A DNA stretch of 64,000 bases from Artemia franciscana. Its lineage: Eukaryota; Arthropoda; Branchiopoda; Anostraca; Artemiidae. Shown in pieces: positions 55,501 to 64,000 of the stretch. The stretch spans positions 5,087,647 through 5,151,646 of the forward strand of contig NC_088868.1 in the NCBI RefSeq assembly GCF_032884065.1. The letters are read 5' to 3'. Under the pieces are notes generated by a model. It made no database searches. It was not told the DNA's origin and saw only the letters and a list, made by a program, of their open reading frames with translations. Within the stretch, counting starts at the first letter, position 1. Every line of letters starts with the position of its first letter. Made by a program: the position numbers and the translations under genes.

Positions 55501-56878
55501 GCTACTCAATCATAGCTGTCACCCCCATAACCCAACAAGCAAAAATTTTACAGCATAAAAAATTATGCAACTACTCGATAGAGATACACAATGAGTCTTT
55601 TTCACTTTCTAATTTTCGAAAAAAGAAAGTGACACATTTCTTTGTTTAACCTGTAAGAATTCACAACATAATTCACATGCGGACAAAAGTTTGAAATACT
55701 GAATACAACAGCTTGAAAAGGTCATAAAAAAACAATTAAGTGCCAAACACTCAAAAAACTAATTTCAGAACTAAATAATTAGTAAACGTATTTTAGTGTC
55801 AAATAATGAAAAAATCAAACAAATTAAGTCTCAAATAATTAATAAAACCACTTTAAATGCCATATAATCTTTGTAAACATTTACAAATCAGGTGATTTGA
55901 GAGAAGCTATTTACCGTACTAAATTATTTTTTCTCTCCTATTTCTTACAAATTAAATAAGATTCCACAAAGATGATAAAATGAAAGACACTTTTAAAAAA
56001 GCTGCAAAAGAAGTCCATGTGTAAAAAGATGCTTAGTAGATAAATGTTGGACCTTTTCATATTTTAGAAACAAATATGTTCATAAAACAAATAACAGTGG
56101 GCGGATTATCTAAAAGGTATATCTGTTATACTTGCCTTCACTATTTTAATCTAACCTTTTTGGTGCTTATGAATTATTCAGAATACACTCAAGTTCCTGG
56201 TCTGAATGTAAGACCTGAGAAAAGCGGTTTCACAGCAACAAAGACAAGTGACGAATGACAGAATGCATTAGACTTCTATAATTTGGGCTATATATTTGCG
56301 CATTATGGGGAGTCTGGGGTAAAGCATAACGGGGCTGCATGCAAATTATTTTAGCTACAATTATTTGGCATATTATGAAGTAAGAATTGTTTTCTAACTT
56401 CACTCTGTCCAAATACTTTACCCCCAACCCCCTAATGTGCAAATATATAGCGCAAATTATATAAATCAAATGCATTCAGTCACCCAAGTATGAAACCGGT
56501 TTTTACAGATCTAAAGAACAAAAGTCTTAAGTGTTTTCTGAATAATTAACAAGTACCCTTTTTTGCTGCATTTTTTCTTTAATTGGCATCAGCCAGCTGG
56601 ATGCAACAATGAGCTGCCAGCTGCAACAGCACCAACACAAGATGGCCCATAGTCTGTTAACACTCGTCAATTTACTTTAAAAAATTATAGCTGTCTTGTG
56701 TATCTTAGCTCCTTCCCCCTTGAACTTTGAAAAATTACAATAATAGCAAAAAAATCTAACCTTGCATTTCTGTTTGGTTTTGCTGAGGTGTGGCACTTCC
56801 TCTATCAAAGCCTGGAACTGGACTAGGAACAGCGAATCGTTGTAGTACACCAATAGCATTACAAAAATTGTCAGCTTG
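43749..56878 (-). CDS. MED21: MED21 (Mediator complex subunit 21), last three coding exons
   Basis: Joined minus-strand exons 56878-56761, 52734-52634 and 43913-43749 give 127 residues with consistent phases (0/1, 1/0, 0/stop). MED21 is a small conserved subunit of the Mediator middle module in the nucleus. It is an alpha-helical protein that pairs with MED7 and helps connect Mediator to RNA polymerase II. Diagnostic blocks are [35 protein letters not shown] and [20 protein letters not shown]. The vertebrate protein is about 144 residues. The missing 14-15 residues correspond to the N-terminal MADRLTQLQD-type start, which must be on an upstream exon that I could not find between 56879 and 64000. 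The gene runs head-on towards FIGNL1. Confidence 0.93.
44517..44665 (+). repeat. Repeat segment shared with 50455-50620
   Basis: CCCAACATACTTAAAACCCG, GAAGATGAAAAGGCGTTAA, TGGATTGAATATG and CTCAAAACAATTTTTGCC match TCCAACACATATAAAACCCG, AAGTTGAAAACGCTTGAA, TGGGTTGAACACG and CTGAAAACGATTTTTGTC at about 50471-50562. Both lie in the large MED21 intron. Open frames on both strands here are chance. Confidence 0.5.
45025..45260 (-). repeat. LINE 3' end (minus)
   Basis: GAGGCTAACACAGCTACGGA, AAAGTCTCCCTCTTTATACC, CCAACAAGCTCCCATTTCC and GATGATTGGCCGACATGGA match the family at 17881-18130. The sense direction is minus. The (TAG)n tail is represented only by ACTAGTATTAATAATAAAT at the left edge. Confidence 0.55.
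45590..46170 (+). repeat. Unidentified segment with a 214-bp direct repeat
   Basis: GATGATCTAATCCCGGAACT...TTAGTGAATCCCC (about 45797) and GATGATCTCGTCCCTAAACT...TTAGTGAACCTCC (about 46011) are a direct repeat 214 bp apart. Two open frames, one at 45604-45804 and one at 45946-46170, contain related residues ([18 protein letters not shown]). This may be a decayed gene or mobile-element protein of a kind I do not recognise. Confidence 0.45.
46171..48169. other. MED21 intron, unassigned
   Basis: AT-rich. Poly-A runs at 46395-46412 and 46493-46522, C/G-runs at 46684-46696 and 46780-46800. No coding or dispersed repeat recognised. Confidence 0.4.
48170..48342 (+). repeat. 50-bp direct duplication with AACGTCATATA words
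   Basis: AATTAGATGAAAACAGGCAG plus TAGAGTGGCCTCCATTTC occurs at about 48177 and again at about 48301, almost unchanged. TAACGTCATATAATTA words occur between them several times. Confidence 0.75.
48343..49589. other. MED21 intron, unassigned
   Basis: AT-rich. A TAATTAGTA word repeats at 48832-48870. Nothing else seen. Confidence 0.4.
49590..50440 (+). repeat. 120-bp satellite-like array with 240-bp higher-order dimers
   Basis: CGTTTTCAGGCCA starts at 49601, 49721, 49841, 49960, 50080, 50201 and 50321, so the period is 119-121 bp over seven units. Units 2, 4 and 6 share ACACAAGAGTGAAACACGGG and (A/G)TTTTCGTTTTAAGTGTCAT. Units 3, 5 and 7 share ACAAAAGAGTGAAACAAAGG and CAGACT...CGTTTTGAGTGTCGT. 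This makes three dimers of about 240 bp. The open frames in the array are by-products of a period divisible by 3. Confidence 0.92.
50455..50620 (+). repeat. Repeat segment shared with 44517-44665
   Basis: Directly follows the satellite-like array and matches the segment at 44517-44665 (see there). The word CAA(C/A)(A/C)CCGG(T/G)GCCTGAAAGCAC continues the similarity in spirit with the array ends. Confidence 0.45.
51051..51870 (+). mobile_element. Fold-back repeat family, copy 2
   Basis: Left arm 51055-51165 (GAAAGTACGGAGAGGCATTAA, CCGTATATGAAAGGG, CAATGCCCCGCTCTTTGTGC) is mirrored by right arm 51190-51300 (AGCGTAAAGAGCGGGGTATT, CCCCTTTCATATACGG, AATGTCGTTCCTTCTGGTT). The sequence after the fold-back (GAGAGAGCCTAGTTGCCCTCC, CACTAAAACTTTTAATTTT) matches 55290-55345 in copy 3. 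It is non-coding. Confidence 0.7.
52634..52734 (-). CDS. MED21: MED21 middle exon
   Basis: On the minus strand the acceptor TTTTAG lies at 52740-52735. The exon begins with AT completing a GAT (Asp) codon with the last G of the previous exon, and ends CTTGCAG then donor GTAAAA from 52633. It encodes 33 further residues: [39 protein letters not shown] and SLPSEES are near-invariant in MED21. The reading that runs on past the donor is intron. Confidence 0.96.
52735..53727. other. MED21 intron, AT-rich
   Basis: Extremely AT-rich (TATAAATATATAAAATAA-type) at 52760-52930; T-run at 53119. No feature recognised. Confidence 0.4.
53728..53990 (+). repeat. Direct duplication with AAAATCTAGTTTA words
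   Basis: AATAAGAAAATCTAGTTTA, GGTTCAATAAA, CAATCATAAGAAAAATAC and GGA(G/A)A(A/T)TTATAA occur at 53727-53825 and again at 53846-53990. The second copy carries extra ATGATTTAAATCAT palindromic sequence. Confidence 0.7.
54190..55520 (-). mobile_element. Fold-back repeat family, copy 3 (body inverted)
   Basis: The fold-back part at 54190-54480 has left arm CAACTGAAAGTAAGGAGTGA and right arm ATTGAGGAGAGGG ... TTTTAAGTTTTAATGCTGCACC. The far part 55390-55480 (ACACGCATCTGTGATTTTCC, TTCTGGCAAAA, CCACATTTTTGCAGAAAGGA) is the reverse complement of 14350-14430 in copy 1. C-runs at 55026 and 55096. It is non-coding. Confidence 0.6.
55521..56760. other. MED21 intron, unassigned
   Basis: AT-rich. A CAGCTGGATGCAACAATGAG...GCCAGCTGCAACAGCACC segment at 56592-56630 is unusually GC-rich but not recognised. 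The intron donor GTTAGA (minus) is at 56760-56755. Confidence 0.4.
56761..56878 (-). CDS. MED21: MED21 second coding exon (first one in the window)
   Basis: On the minus strand the acceptor CACTCTAG ends at 56879. The exon starts in phase 0 with [20 protein letters not shown], continues [19 protein letters not shown], and ends with the single base G before donor GTTAGA. The [10 protein letters not shown] motif is the hallmark of the MED21 N-terminal region. The following Pro/Gly/Gln-rich linker is variable between species, which fits. The preceding exon should carry the start codon and some 14 residues. Confidence 0.94.
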
Positions 56879-58489
56879 CTAGAGTGAAGTTTCTATTAAT
56901 GCATGGATATGTTAATTTATAAGAGACAACAACCAGTATGGGTTTTGAGCAGAGCTTAGATACCAATACAGTTATGAAAAATCGATTTATTTTTGGGAAA
57001 CAGTGCACGGTAGCGATGCTAGCGGCTGGAGACGGGAAACTGGCAGCACAGCTTAGATAACCAATATTGATATCTAAGCTGCGTATACAACAAAACAAAA
57101 TTGCGTTCCCGCTTATGGTGTTGTAGTACGATCTACGCGCCGGAGCGCGGGCTTGGAGGAGGCGCCAAGTTCAGAGCTCTGTACCAAAAGCTTCTTATGG
57201 GCAAGATAGTTTTCATAACTGTATATTGGTATCTAAGCTGTGGGTTTTTGAGTCCCCAGGCCATTCATATTTTCGTTGCTCTAAACATGAATCTTCAAAA
57301 TGAATAAAAGAGCCGAATAGATTTGTATTTATAAGAATTCGCTTCAAATAACAAAATGGATTTCTTCAAAAATTATAACTATTCATTTTCAAATTTTAAT
57401 TTAGGTACGATTGTTCTATACATTTAAATGAAGAATTCAGACACAAAGTATGTATATTTTCTTTAGCATGTTCTTGATTGTTATTGGTATTTTAGTAAAA
57501 ATTATTATTATATTTTTCAATAATGGAACCCAAAAATGGGTCCAATATTTTGGAGAGAGAGAGAATTTATTTATAAAAACACAAAAAATGCAAAAAAAGA
57601 AAAATTTGCCAAAAAGTCTTATGGCTTGTGCAACTATTCTCGAGACTACAAAACAAGTTAATTATCAACAGATTCCCCTAAAAATCAAAAAACGAAACAA
57701 TAATAAGCAAAAAAAGTCACCACCTGAGACCCTATACTACACTAACCTAATATAACTATGCTTTTATGCACTATTTCCCTACTTTATCTATTTACTAAGA
57801 AAGAAAAATCATAAATCATAAATACCCAAAAAATGGTCCCTAAGCAACCCACAAAATTCAGCCTATCAGTCTCTTGAACTATATCATAAGGAAGGGACCC
57901 CCATATAGAAGGAAGAACATGGCAAATCAAAAATGCAGACCTTGTTGACCTTTTAATCGGTTTTCTAATCGCTGACAAATTCTTTGTATCATATTCAGGC
58001 TCATCTCTAAAAAACACGAACCATCATAACATACACTTAATTTTAAAGTGTAAACCTTAGAAAATATAATAATAGAATGTTGAATTTTTATCAGGAAGTA
58101 TGATTAAAATATGACTTTAGGACAAAACTGTTTATTATAAATTTCCTTCTCTATTGTCAGTTTTAACTTTCCTCATCTTATTTAATAGTTTAACACTAGA
58201 TTCACCAGTTGAAATCTGTAAGAGATTATATACTCAAACGGCAGCTTGTTAAATGAAACCTTATGAACAACTGACCAAACAACAACATTAATTGCCTGCA
58301 TTTCACAGAACTTATTTCCAAATTCCTGCTATACTGCTTGTGGCTAAAATGTTCTTCGAAGCTTTCATTTCATTTAATTAGTGGTTGAGGTGGTAGGGCT
58401 GTTGAGGTGCCTGGCCAAGTAAAGCCGCATGATGGTCCAACTGACACCCCTGTTTTTATTTATCAACTCATTCCAAACAGTTCATGCTA
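56879..58489. other. Expected location of MED21 exon 1; not found
   Basis: GC-richer patch at 57110-57180 (ACGCGCCGGAGCGCGGGCTTGG), otherwise AT-rich. The word TAAGCT(G)... (T)ATTGGTAT(C)TAAGCT occurs inverted at 57045-57080 and 57222-57240. No MADRLTQLQ-type exon seen on the minus strand. Confidence 0.35.
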
Positions 58490-59330
58490 ACGAGCTGTAA
58501 GTGAGGAGGGACTCAGCCCAATAGTAACCAAAACTCTAAAAAGGGAATCTTTATAACAATAAATTCATCAAAAGCATTGGATCACATAGATCCAAAGATT
58601 CCAAACATATGATTTTTTTTTTTTTTTTTAAATAATACACATCAAAAGCCACACGCCTGAGAAAATATACCTGATTTTCAAAAAAGGGGAAAACACCCCA
58701 AAGAGTCAAGCAATGTTAATGAAAATCACACTATCAGATTCGGCATACCATAAAAACTGTGAGAACCCTGTTGTAGAGATTTCGAGTCCTTCTATAGATA
58801 ACTATAACCTAACCTAGATAGAAAAATGGAACTTTTCATTTTTCCTAATAGAAACATCACACATACAGATTTATTGGTTTTCTTTATTTTTTTATTCTCT
58901 GGAGCTGATTGTATCAAACCAATGGCCCTAAAAAATTGGGAGAGGGATAATTATCAAAATTTTTAGATAGTCATTTGATTCAGCATGGTTGAAAGATCAA
59001 ATAACTATGCCTTTGGGGATGACATAACCCCACCCCACAGTCCCTGGGGAAAGGTATCGTTATGCAATTTGCTCACTGTTTATATATAGTATTTGTTATT
59101 GAGAAATATATCCATTTTTTTTGGAAGGGGGTTCTCAGGGAAAGAATTTTCCTTTAATTGGAGGGAAATTTCCAGCTATGATTTGAAAAACATTTTAAAT
59201 CAAACAAAAAACAAGTTTTTTCAACTAGAAGTAAGTAGCAAGGAGTATCCCTCCCTTCCTTCCTCACGAATGGTACAATTTCTGCTCCTTTTAAGTTTTA
59301 ACATTGCTCCTTAGTTTTAGGTGAAAAAAA
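58490..59330 (+). mobile_element. Fold-back repeat family, copy 4 (half fold-back)
   Basis: Matches copy 1 (14100-15225) through GACTCAGCCCAATAGTAACC, AAAGGGGAAAACACCCCAAA, AATGAAAATCACACTA, GCCTTTGGGGATGACATA and CCTGGGGAAAGG. The terminal fold-back is shortened (TTTTTCAACTAGAAGTAAGT ... TTAACATTGCTCCTTAGTTT). It is non-coding. Confidence 0.6.
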
Positions 59331-59679
59331 ATTTTTTTTTTTTTTGGTTTGACTTCTCATGGTAAGAAACAAGTCAGATGTTGAAGGTTTATTGAATAAT
59401 CCAATTGGAGGTAAAGATGAAGTGATAAAATATAACAGCTTACTTTTGTAATGAAGAGAATTTTTTTGTGCTAGACTGGATGGTGGAGCTTCAGTGCTAC
59501 TTACACTCAAGTGCCTATCTTGTTTGACCAACTCAATTTATTAATGAATAATTGACTACTAGAGGTTGTTGGTTTATAGGAGATATTTTGAATGATTCAC
59601 TCCTGAATATGCTTAATTATTTTTTTAAGAGGCTGAACTGGGATCAAAATCAAAGAGAGGTGTTGCCTTAAATTTGCAT

Positions 59680-59810
59680 AATCCTGTTGTAATGTAGTGG
59701 ATTGATGCTCTGTTTGGCAACACAGGGCCCAGGGTTCAATCCCCACCACAGCAACGTTGGGCAACAGGCTAGCTACTGATCCCTGTAAAAAAGTCCCATC
59801 AACTGCAACA
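59680..59810 (+). mobile_element. tRNA-derived SINE
   Basis: TGTAGTGGATTGATGCTCTG (A-box region) and CAGGGTTCAATCCCC (excellent B-box, about 59732-59746) flank an anticodon-arm-like CTGTTTGGCAACACAG hairpin. The A-box is weaker than in a working tRNA, and unrelated body sequence follows. Related to the SINE at 11245. Confidence 0.6.
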
Positions 59811-60252
59811 TCAATTCGACACCCTATGTGCCAGCGATGGCTCCAGAGGATCTTTTATTCTTCTTTAATTTGCATATTCCCTTCATATATTTTTTTTCGG
59901 AATCTTTTTGAATCACTGTCTCTGTCTTCCAGTTCCAAAAATTGTAGGGAGGTATATGGACTATCATCAAGTCCTTTCACCTCTTTGACGCCTTCATTGG
60001 ACAGGCTAGCCATTGGAAGCTATTCTCCTCCAGTCAGCAAACAATGAATACACACTATCATATACAACGATGCACTGCTATTGATTGTGGGAATCACAGG
60101 TACCTCAGCTACCTGTCCCAAGCAGTTTAAGGCCATTAGGCTGGCCAGTACCAATATGGCTCTTCCTACTCCCTCCCACTCTCTCCTGCACAATCAAAAT
60201 CTATGTGTAAATCATCTCCTTTTAAATTAACTTCTTCATTCTTCAATAATCA

Positions 60253-61060
60253 CTAAACAATGTTTCTCTTCTTTAAGATATCAATAGATGCCTTAAATAT
60301 CTTACAATCAATATAACAAGACAGGTTAGAATTTAGGATGGCTGTATAAGTATTTGGAATCTTGGCCAAACAGCAGAAACACTTTAGAGAATTAGTCTCC
60401 TCACTTGGAGCCTGGCAATCAAATAATGCATGCTGAATTATTTCATCTCCTGAAAAGCAGACTAGGCATAAGGGAGAATGATGTAGCTTCCAATTAAGTA
60501 AAAAGTTATTTAGAAGAAGGGCACCTGATTTCAGCTGGTAGTATAGCACAGTATTTAATCTAGTACAAAATGGGGATAAAAATTCATTTACTGTAATTAA
60601 CATTGGATCTTTGCCTAATAATATCTTGTGAATTGAGGTCATAGGAAGGACTAGGGATTAACATGGAAGCCTTTGCTGCTAGAGAATCAACCATATCATA
60701 ATATTTGATGCCTTTATGAGTTGGAACATGTTGGGGATAAATCTGATTGCCTTTAGTCTTAAGATTAAGAAGCTTTCTTCTAATATTATATAAATCCTTG
60801 TCACTGGCAGTTCTATTAATATTTTGGAGCAATAGTAATGCTGATTTAGAGTCAGAGAGACCGAGTGTATTTTCAGATTTTATGTTATAATTTAAAAGTG
60901 CATCCAGGGCCAGGTGAATGGGATATAATTCAGCAGACAAAATAAAAGACCTCAATGGGGGAGGAGAACAGATGCTCAAGTTCAAGGATAGGATTCATGC
61001 TCGTGCTCCACCTCCCTGGACAGATCCATCTGTATATATGTTTCTATCTTGAATCACCAT
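60253..61060 (-). pseudogene. LINE C-terminus with RNase H domain and CCHC-like end
   Basis: Minus-strand reading from about 61050: IYTDGSVQGGGARA (first RNase H Asp), SAELYPIHLALDALL (catalytic Glu), LGLSDSKSALLLLQ (Asp), and QHVPTHKGIKYYDMVDSLAAKA (His and last Asp). All four classical RNase H positions are readable. A frame change around 60585-60640 leads into a second frame with CLVCFSGDEIIQHALFDC, the zinc-binding-like end of such LINE proteins, stopping at 60253. A stop near 60990 splits it too. RT is absent upstream, so this is a 5'-truncated, frameshifted copy of a LINE from a clade with C-terminal RNase H (I, R1 or related). Confidence 0.8.
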
Positions 61061-61559
61061 CTATCTGTCTCAAATCACTGTCTTTTCAGATTTGAATCAC
61101 TGTATATAAAAACTTCAGACTTGGAAGAAAAGCTGATTACCAGGGAGGTTTAATAAACTCAAAGTGGTTCCATTTCAGTTTTGTTTGCAAAAACAAAAGC
61201 CAATCTTGTGATAGGACAATAATGAGTGACTCAAATTTAAATATTTTGAATATTTCTTCCGTGGCATGCTGATGATGTTGTTTGTGCCTATTTAAGTAGA
61301 TCACATAGAATCTACTCTAATTGATATTGTTTTGTTTTTTTTTATCTTTGGCAAATATTTTTGGCTGTGTTTTGGTGAGTGATATCTCAGAACACTCCAT
61401 ATATATTTTGCAAGCTAGCCTTACCTTAACCTTTTTCTATTAGGACTAGATCATCAATATGTCTTTGTTTAAAAAAGAATTGGCATCATTTAAAATTATT
61501 TTTGACTAAACAATTGTGGGATGAGGTTCAAGCTGTTTCAGACTGTAACACATCTTTTG
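61061..61559. other. Unassigned spacer
   Basis: AT-rich DNA between two LINE fragments; GAATCACTGT words at about 61070-61100. Nothing else recognised. Confidence 0.4.
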
Positions 61560-61830
61560 ATTGTTTGGTGATTCAGTCTAGACCGAAATCCACCAAACTT
61601 GCCACCCCTTATCTCTGTGGGATCAACAAAAAATCGGAGCCTTTAAACCCTTGGATGACTCCTGCTTTACTCAAAGGCTAGGGAAGATCTTTGTCTTTGG
61701 CAGAAAATGCAAAGCATCTTCTTGTTTCTTTCACCTGAATAAACATAGGAATTACAGGAACCTATAATCAATTATTGGTACCGAAAAGTCAAATTTCAAT
61801 TTTAGGAAGTTTTCTGAGTATAAAAAGGAG
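61560..61830 (+). pseudogene. LINE fragment from the endonuclease-RT linker
   Basis: Frames read KSEPLNPWMTPALLK and KHRNYRNLIINYWYRKVKF. PWMTP.LL followed by a KYRN-like segment is typical of the region between endonuclease and RT in Jockey/CR1-like LINEs. Frame breaks and stops show it is dead. Confidence 0.55.
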
Positions 61831-61850
61831 CTGAGAATACTACAGCTATT

Positions 61851-62890
61851 ACTATCAAGTTACCAGAGCACCAAGCCTCCTAAGCCCAACACAGCTGAGC
61901 CTGTTCCTCTGCCACTCCAATCAATTGAAAGTTTCACTCTTTAACCCCTTGCATGAAGTTCTGATTTCCTCTTCTTTATTTATAGTCTGAGCAACTTGGT
62001 CTTCTTAACCTTAATCTTTAAACATGTTTTTGCACCCAGAACTAACAAACCCTCCAAAAACTTATTTAATTTGTCAACATTCTTATCATCTGTATAACTC
62101 AAGTTTAGGAAAGTTTTACCATCTCATATAATTCCATGGTCTCCTGACCTGTGCTATGTTTCTTAGGATGAAGTCCTACAAAATAACACATATAAACAGG
62201 ATTAGGACAGAATCCTACCTAACTCCTGATTCAACACCAGACCAGTAACTAACTTAATATTCTACCTCAAATACAGCAATATTGTTCTCACACATAAGAC
62301 TCGTCACCTTAAATGATTATCTGATATCCAAACAAGGATAATCCTTTACTAAAGCTTCTTTATTGGCTGACTCCAATACCTTTCCATAATCTATAAAACT
62401 GAGGACTAGAGGGGTCTGACAACTCCCACTTCCAAATTATTAATCTAAGAGTGAAAACATAGTCAGCATATCTCCCCTTTATAAAATCAAACTGTTATTC
62501 TCTTACAACTTTACAAACAGCTCTAATAAACACGGAAAAGCTATGTAATTTGCTTCCTATAGAGATCAAGCAAATGCCTCTATAATTATCACACTCACTC
62601 TTATCCATATTCCTAAAAAAGCTCTTATTAAAGTTTTTCTTGAACCACAATGTACTTTCCTCTTTTCAAAATCGTATCCATAATCTTCAGTAATCTAGCA
62701 TATATCTAATCTTAGAAGATCAGTACTGCCAGTTTGGATTGCGATTTCTAGTGCTGTCTACTTTACTAACTGCTCTTTCTCAAACAAGTCTTTCTTCACT
62801 TCCAAGTTACAAAAAATGTTTTAATTTCTTTCTATATCATTTCCTTATCATTGCTTAACACACTCTCAAATTATGCAAATCTCTTGTTTA
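61851..62890 (-). pseudogene. LINE reverse transcriptase pseudogene with internal deletion
   Basis: Minus-strand residues in order, across stops and shifts: RAFLGIWIRV, CDNYRGICLISIGSKLHS, EQ.QFDFIKGRYADYVFTLR, FIDYGKVLESANKEALVK, a GVESGVR region, and IWDGKTFLNLSYTDDKNVDK. The last contains YTDD, the RT catalytic box. The 61851-61990 end directly joins the (C)VGLG.L-type C-terminus of the LINE family also seen at 17881 and 45025, so a middle part has been lost. Many stops make it inactive. It lies in the region upstream of MED21. Confidence 0.75.
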
Positions 62891-63879
62891 TTTTAAACTA
62901 TACAGCATATGTGAAAACGCTATTGAAGAATTACTATCTGGGATGAAAGCAAAATTGTTGCAACAAAGAGGAATTCCTACAGAGAGTTTTTCTTGTAACA
63001 TATAATGTACTAAACTTTATTCCCATTCAGTTTGGAGGGGTTCAATAGGGGTTATTTAAACCCAGACGCGAGTCCAGAACCAATATTTTAGTAAGCTTCT
63101 TAGCAAACACTAACTATATCTCCCTATATACAATAAAAAAGACATCCTCTTCAATTTTATAGAAACAGTTGAAATTGGTTTTCAACTTTACTAAAAGGCT
63201 TTGTTTGCTGTAAAAAAGTAGAATTTCAGTGTATATTTTCAGTTTAATATAAAACCAACCCAGATGCTTTCATTACGACAAAGTATAGAACAAAAGAAGG
63301 GAAAATGTGATAGGCTGTTAGAATTTCCATAGATAAAATTTTCTGTTTTATTTTTGGTGATATTTTTCTAGATAACCAATGTTGTTCCAAGAAGTTCTTT
63401 TTGTCAAAGGAATATTTGAAGTTAAAAACAACATTGCCAAGAGAAAAAAGCCTATATATTTATCTAAATTTGAGGAATGTATTTTGTGAATAAGTCATTG
63501 TAAATTGTATAATTATTTGTCGGTAGAATAAATTTTAGTTTAAGGCTAAACAAATAATAACAATTAAAGATGGTTCCTAGTCACTGATTGAGACCCAATT
63601 CCTACATAGTTTAGACATACTTTGATGTTATTCTTGCTACACTTTCTATGGATCATGGAACATATCAAAAATACAATATTGTCTTTCAAATTGAGTCCTT
63701 TGGGGCATGGTTGTTTTTGGTCATGGAAATATCCAGCTTGTGTAATTGCTGAAGGTAAACCCAGTGTCTAGGCAACAACAAATAAAGACAATCAATGTGT
63801 AGCTCCTGAATTTTTTTTTTCAAAATATTGTACAAAAACTAATTTAGGAAATCCACTGCCAGAATAAAAAAAAAACTAA
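62891..63879. other. Unassigned AT-rich sequence
   Basis: No gene, SINE head or tandem repeat recognised; T-run near 63811. Confidence 0.4.
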
Positions 63880-64000
63880 GCTGTCTGATGTGAACAAACC
63901 TATACACGCCCCTCCTCCATCTCATTCTATTCAAAACCTCCCTCTTTACACTTTCCCAAGAAGTTCCAAGTTCCATTAAGTACTTCCTTTGTGATCTTCT
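63880..64000 (-). repeat. LINE 3' end, cut by the window edge (minus)
   Basis: CTATACACGCCCCTCCTCCA, TTCAAAACCTCCCTCTTTAC and CCCAAGAAGTTCCAAGTTCC match 17931-18030. The rest lies outside the window. Confidence 0.5.

Overview
This is AT-rich, intron- and repeat-dense animal nuclear DNA, without any bacterial-style gene organisation. It holds parts of two conserved single-copy genes lying tail to tail. The exon/intron structure, the many dead LINE fragments, tRNA-derived SINEs, a mariner remnant and several minisatellites point to an invertebrate. An arthropod or crustacean such as Artemia is my guess from the look of the repeat families, not a demonstrated identity.

Plus strand, 3352-36771: the last six coding exons of FIGNL1 (fidgetin-like 1), a meiotic-clade AAA ATPase that acts with RAD51 in homologous recombination. 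Exons are 3352-3576, 8783-8990, 15541-15767, 18691-18934, 28747-28938 and 36643-36771. All splice phases agree. They encode about 407 residues with Walker A, Walker B, sensor 1, arginine fingers and the C-terminal helix. The N-terminal exons lie to the left of the window.

Minus strand, 56878-43749: the last three coding exons of MED21 (Mediator subunit 21), at 56878-56761, 52734-52634 and 43913-43749. They encode 127 residues. The short first coding exon (about 14-15 residues expected) was not found. The two stop codons are about 7 kb apart, so the genes converge.

Everything else is intronic or intergenic DNA made largely of repeats: LINE remnants (182, 1040, 4330, 16930, 17880, 20035, 40940, 45025, 60253, 61560, 61851, 63880), tRNA-derived SINEs (4074, 11245, 13840, 17247, 36360, 42625, 59680), a mariner transposase pseudogene (33640), a fold-back repeat family (14100, 51051, 54190, 58490; related arrays at 41462), and tandem arrays (2640, 5108, 6600, 8104, 10385, 10891, 19081, 25083-28746, 49590).

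The most striking points are interactions between repeats and exons. A 145-bp tandem array upstream of the first FIGNL1 exon is built from decayed copies of that exon's own 5' end. The acceptor of FIGNL1 exon 5 is the last member of a roughly 130-bp tandem repeat whose other units carry decoy acceptors. That array has been split by a 2.5-kb element with short terminal inverted repeats and periodic G-runs. A perfect 66-bp copy of part of the MED21 terminal exon sits just past the MED21 poly(A) signal. I found no CRISPR array and no convincing functional tRNA, rRNA or new protein-coding system.
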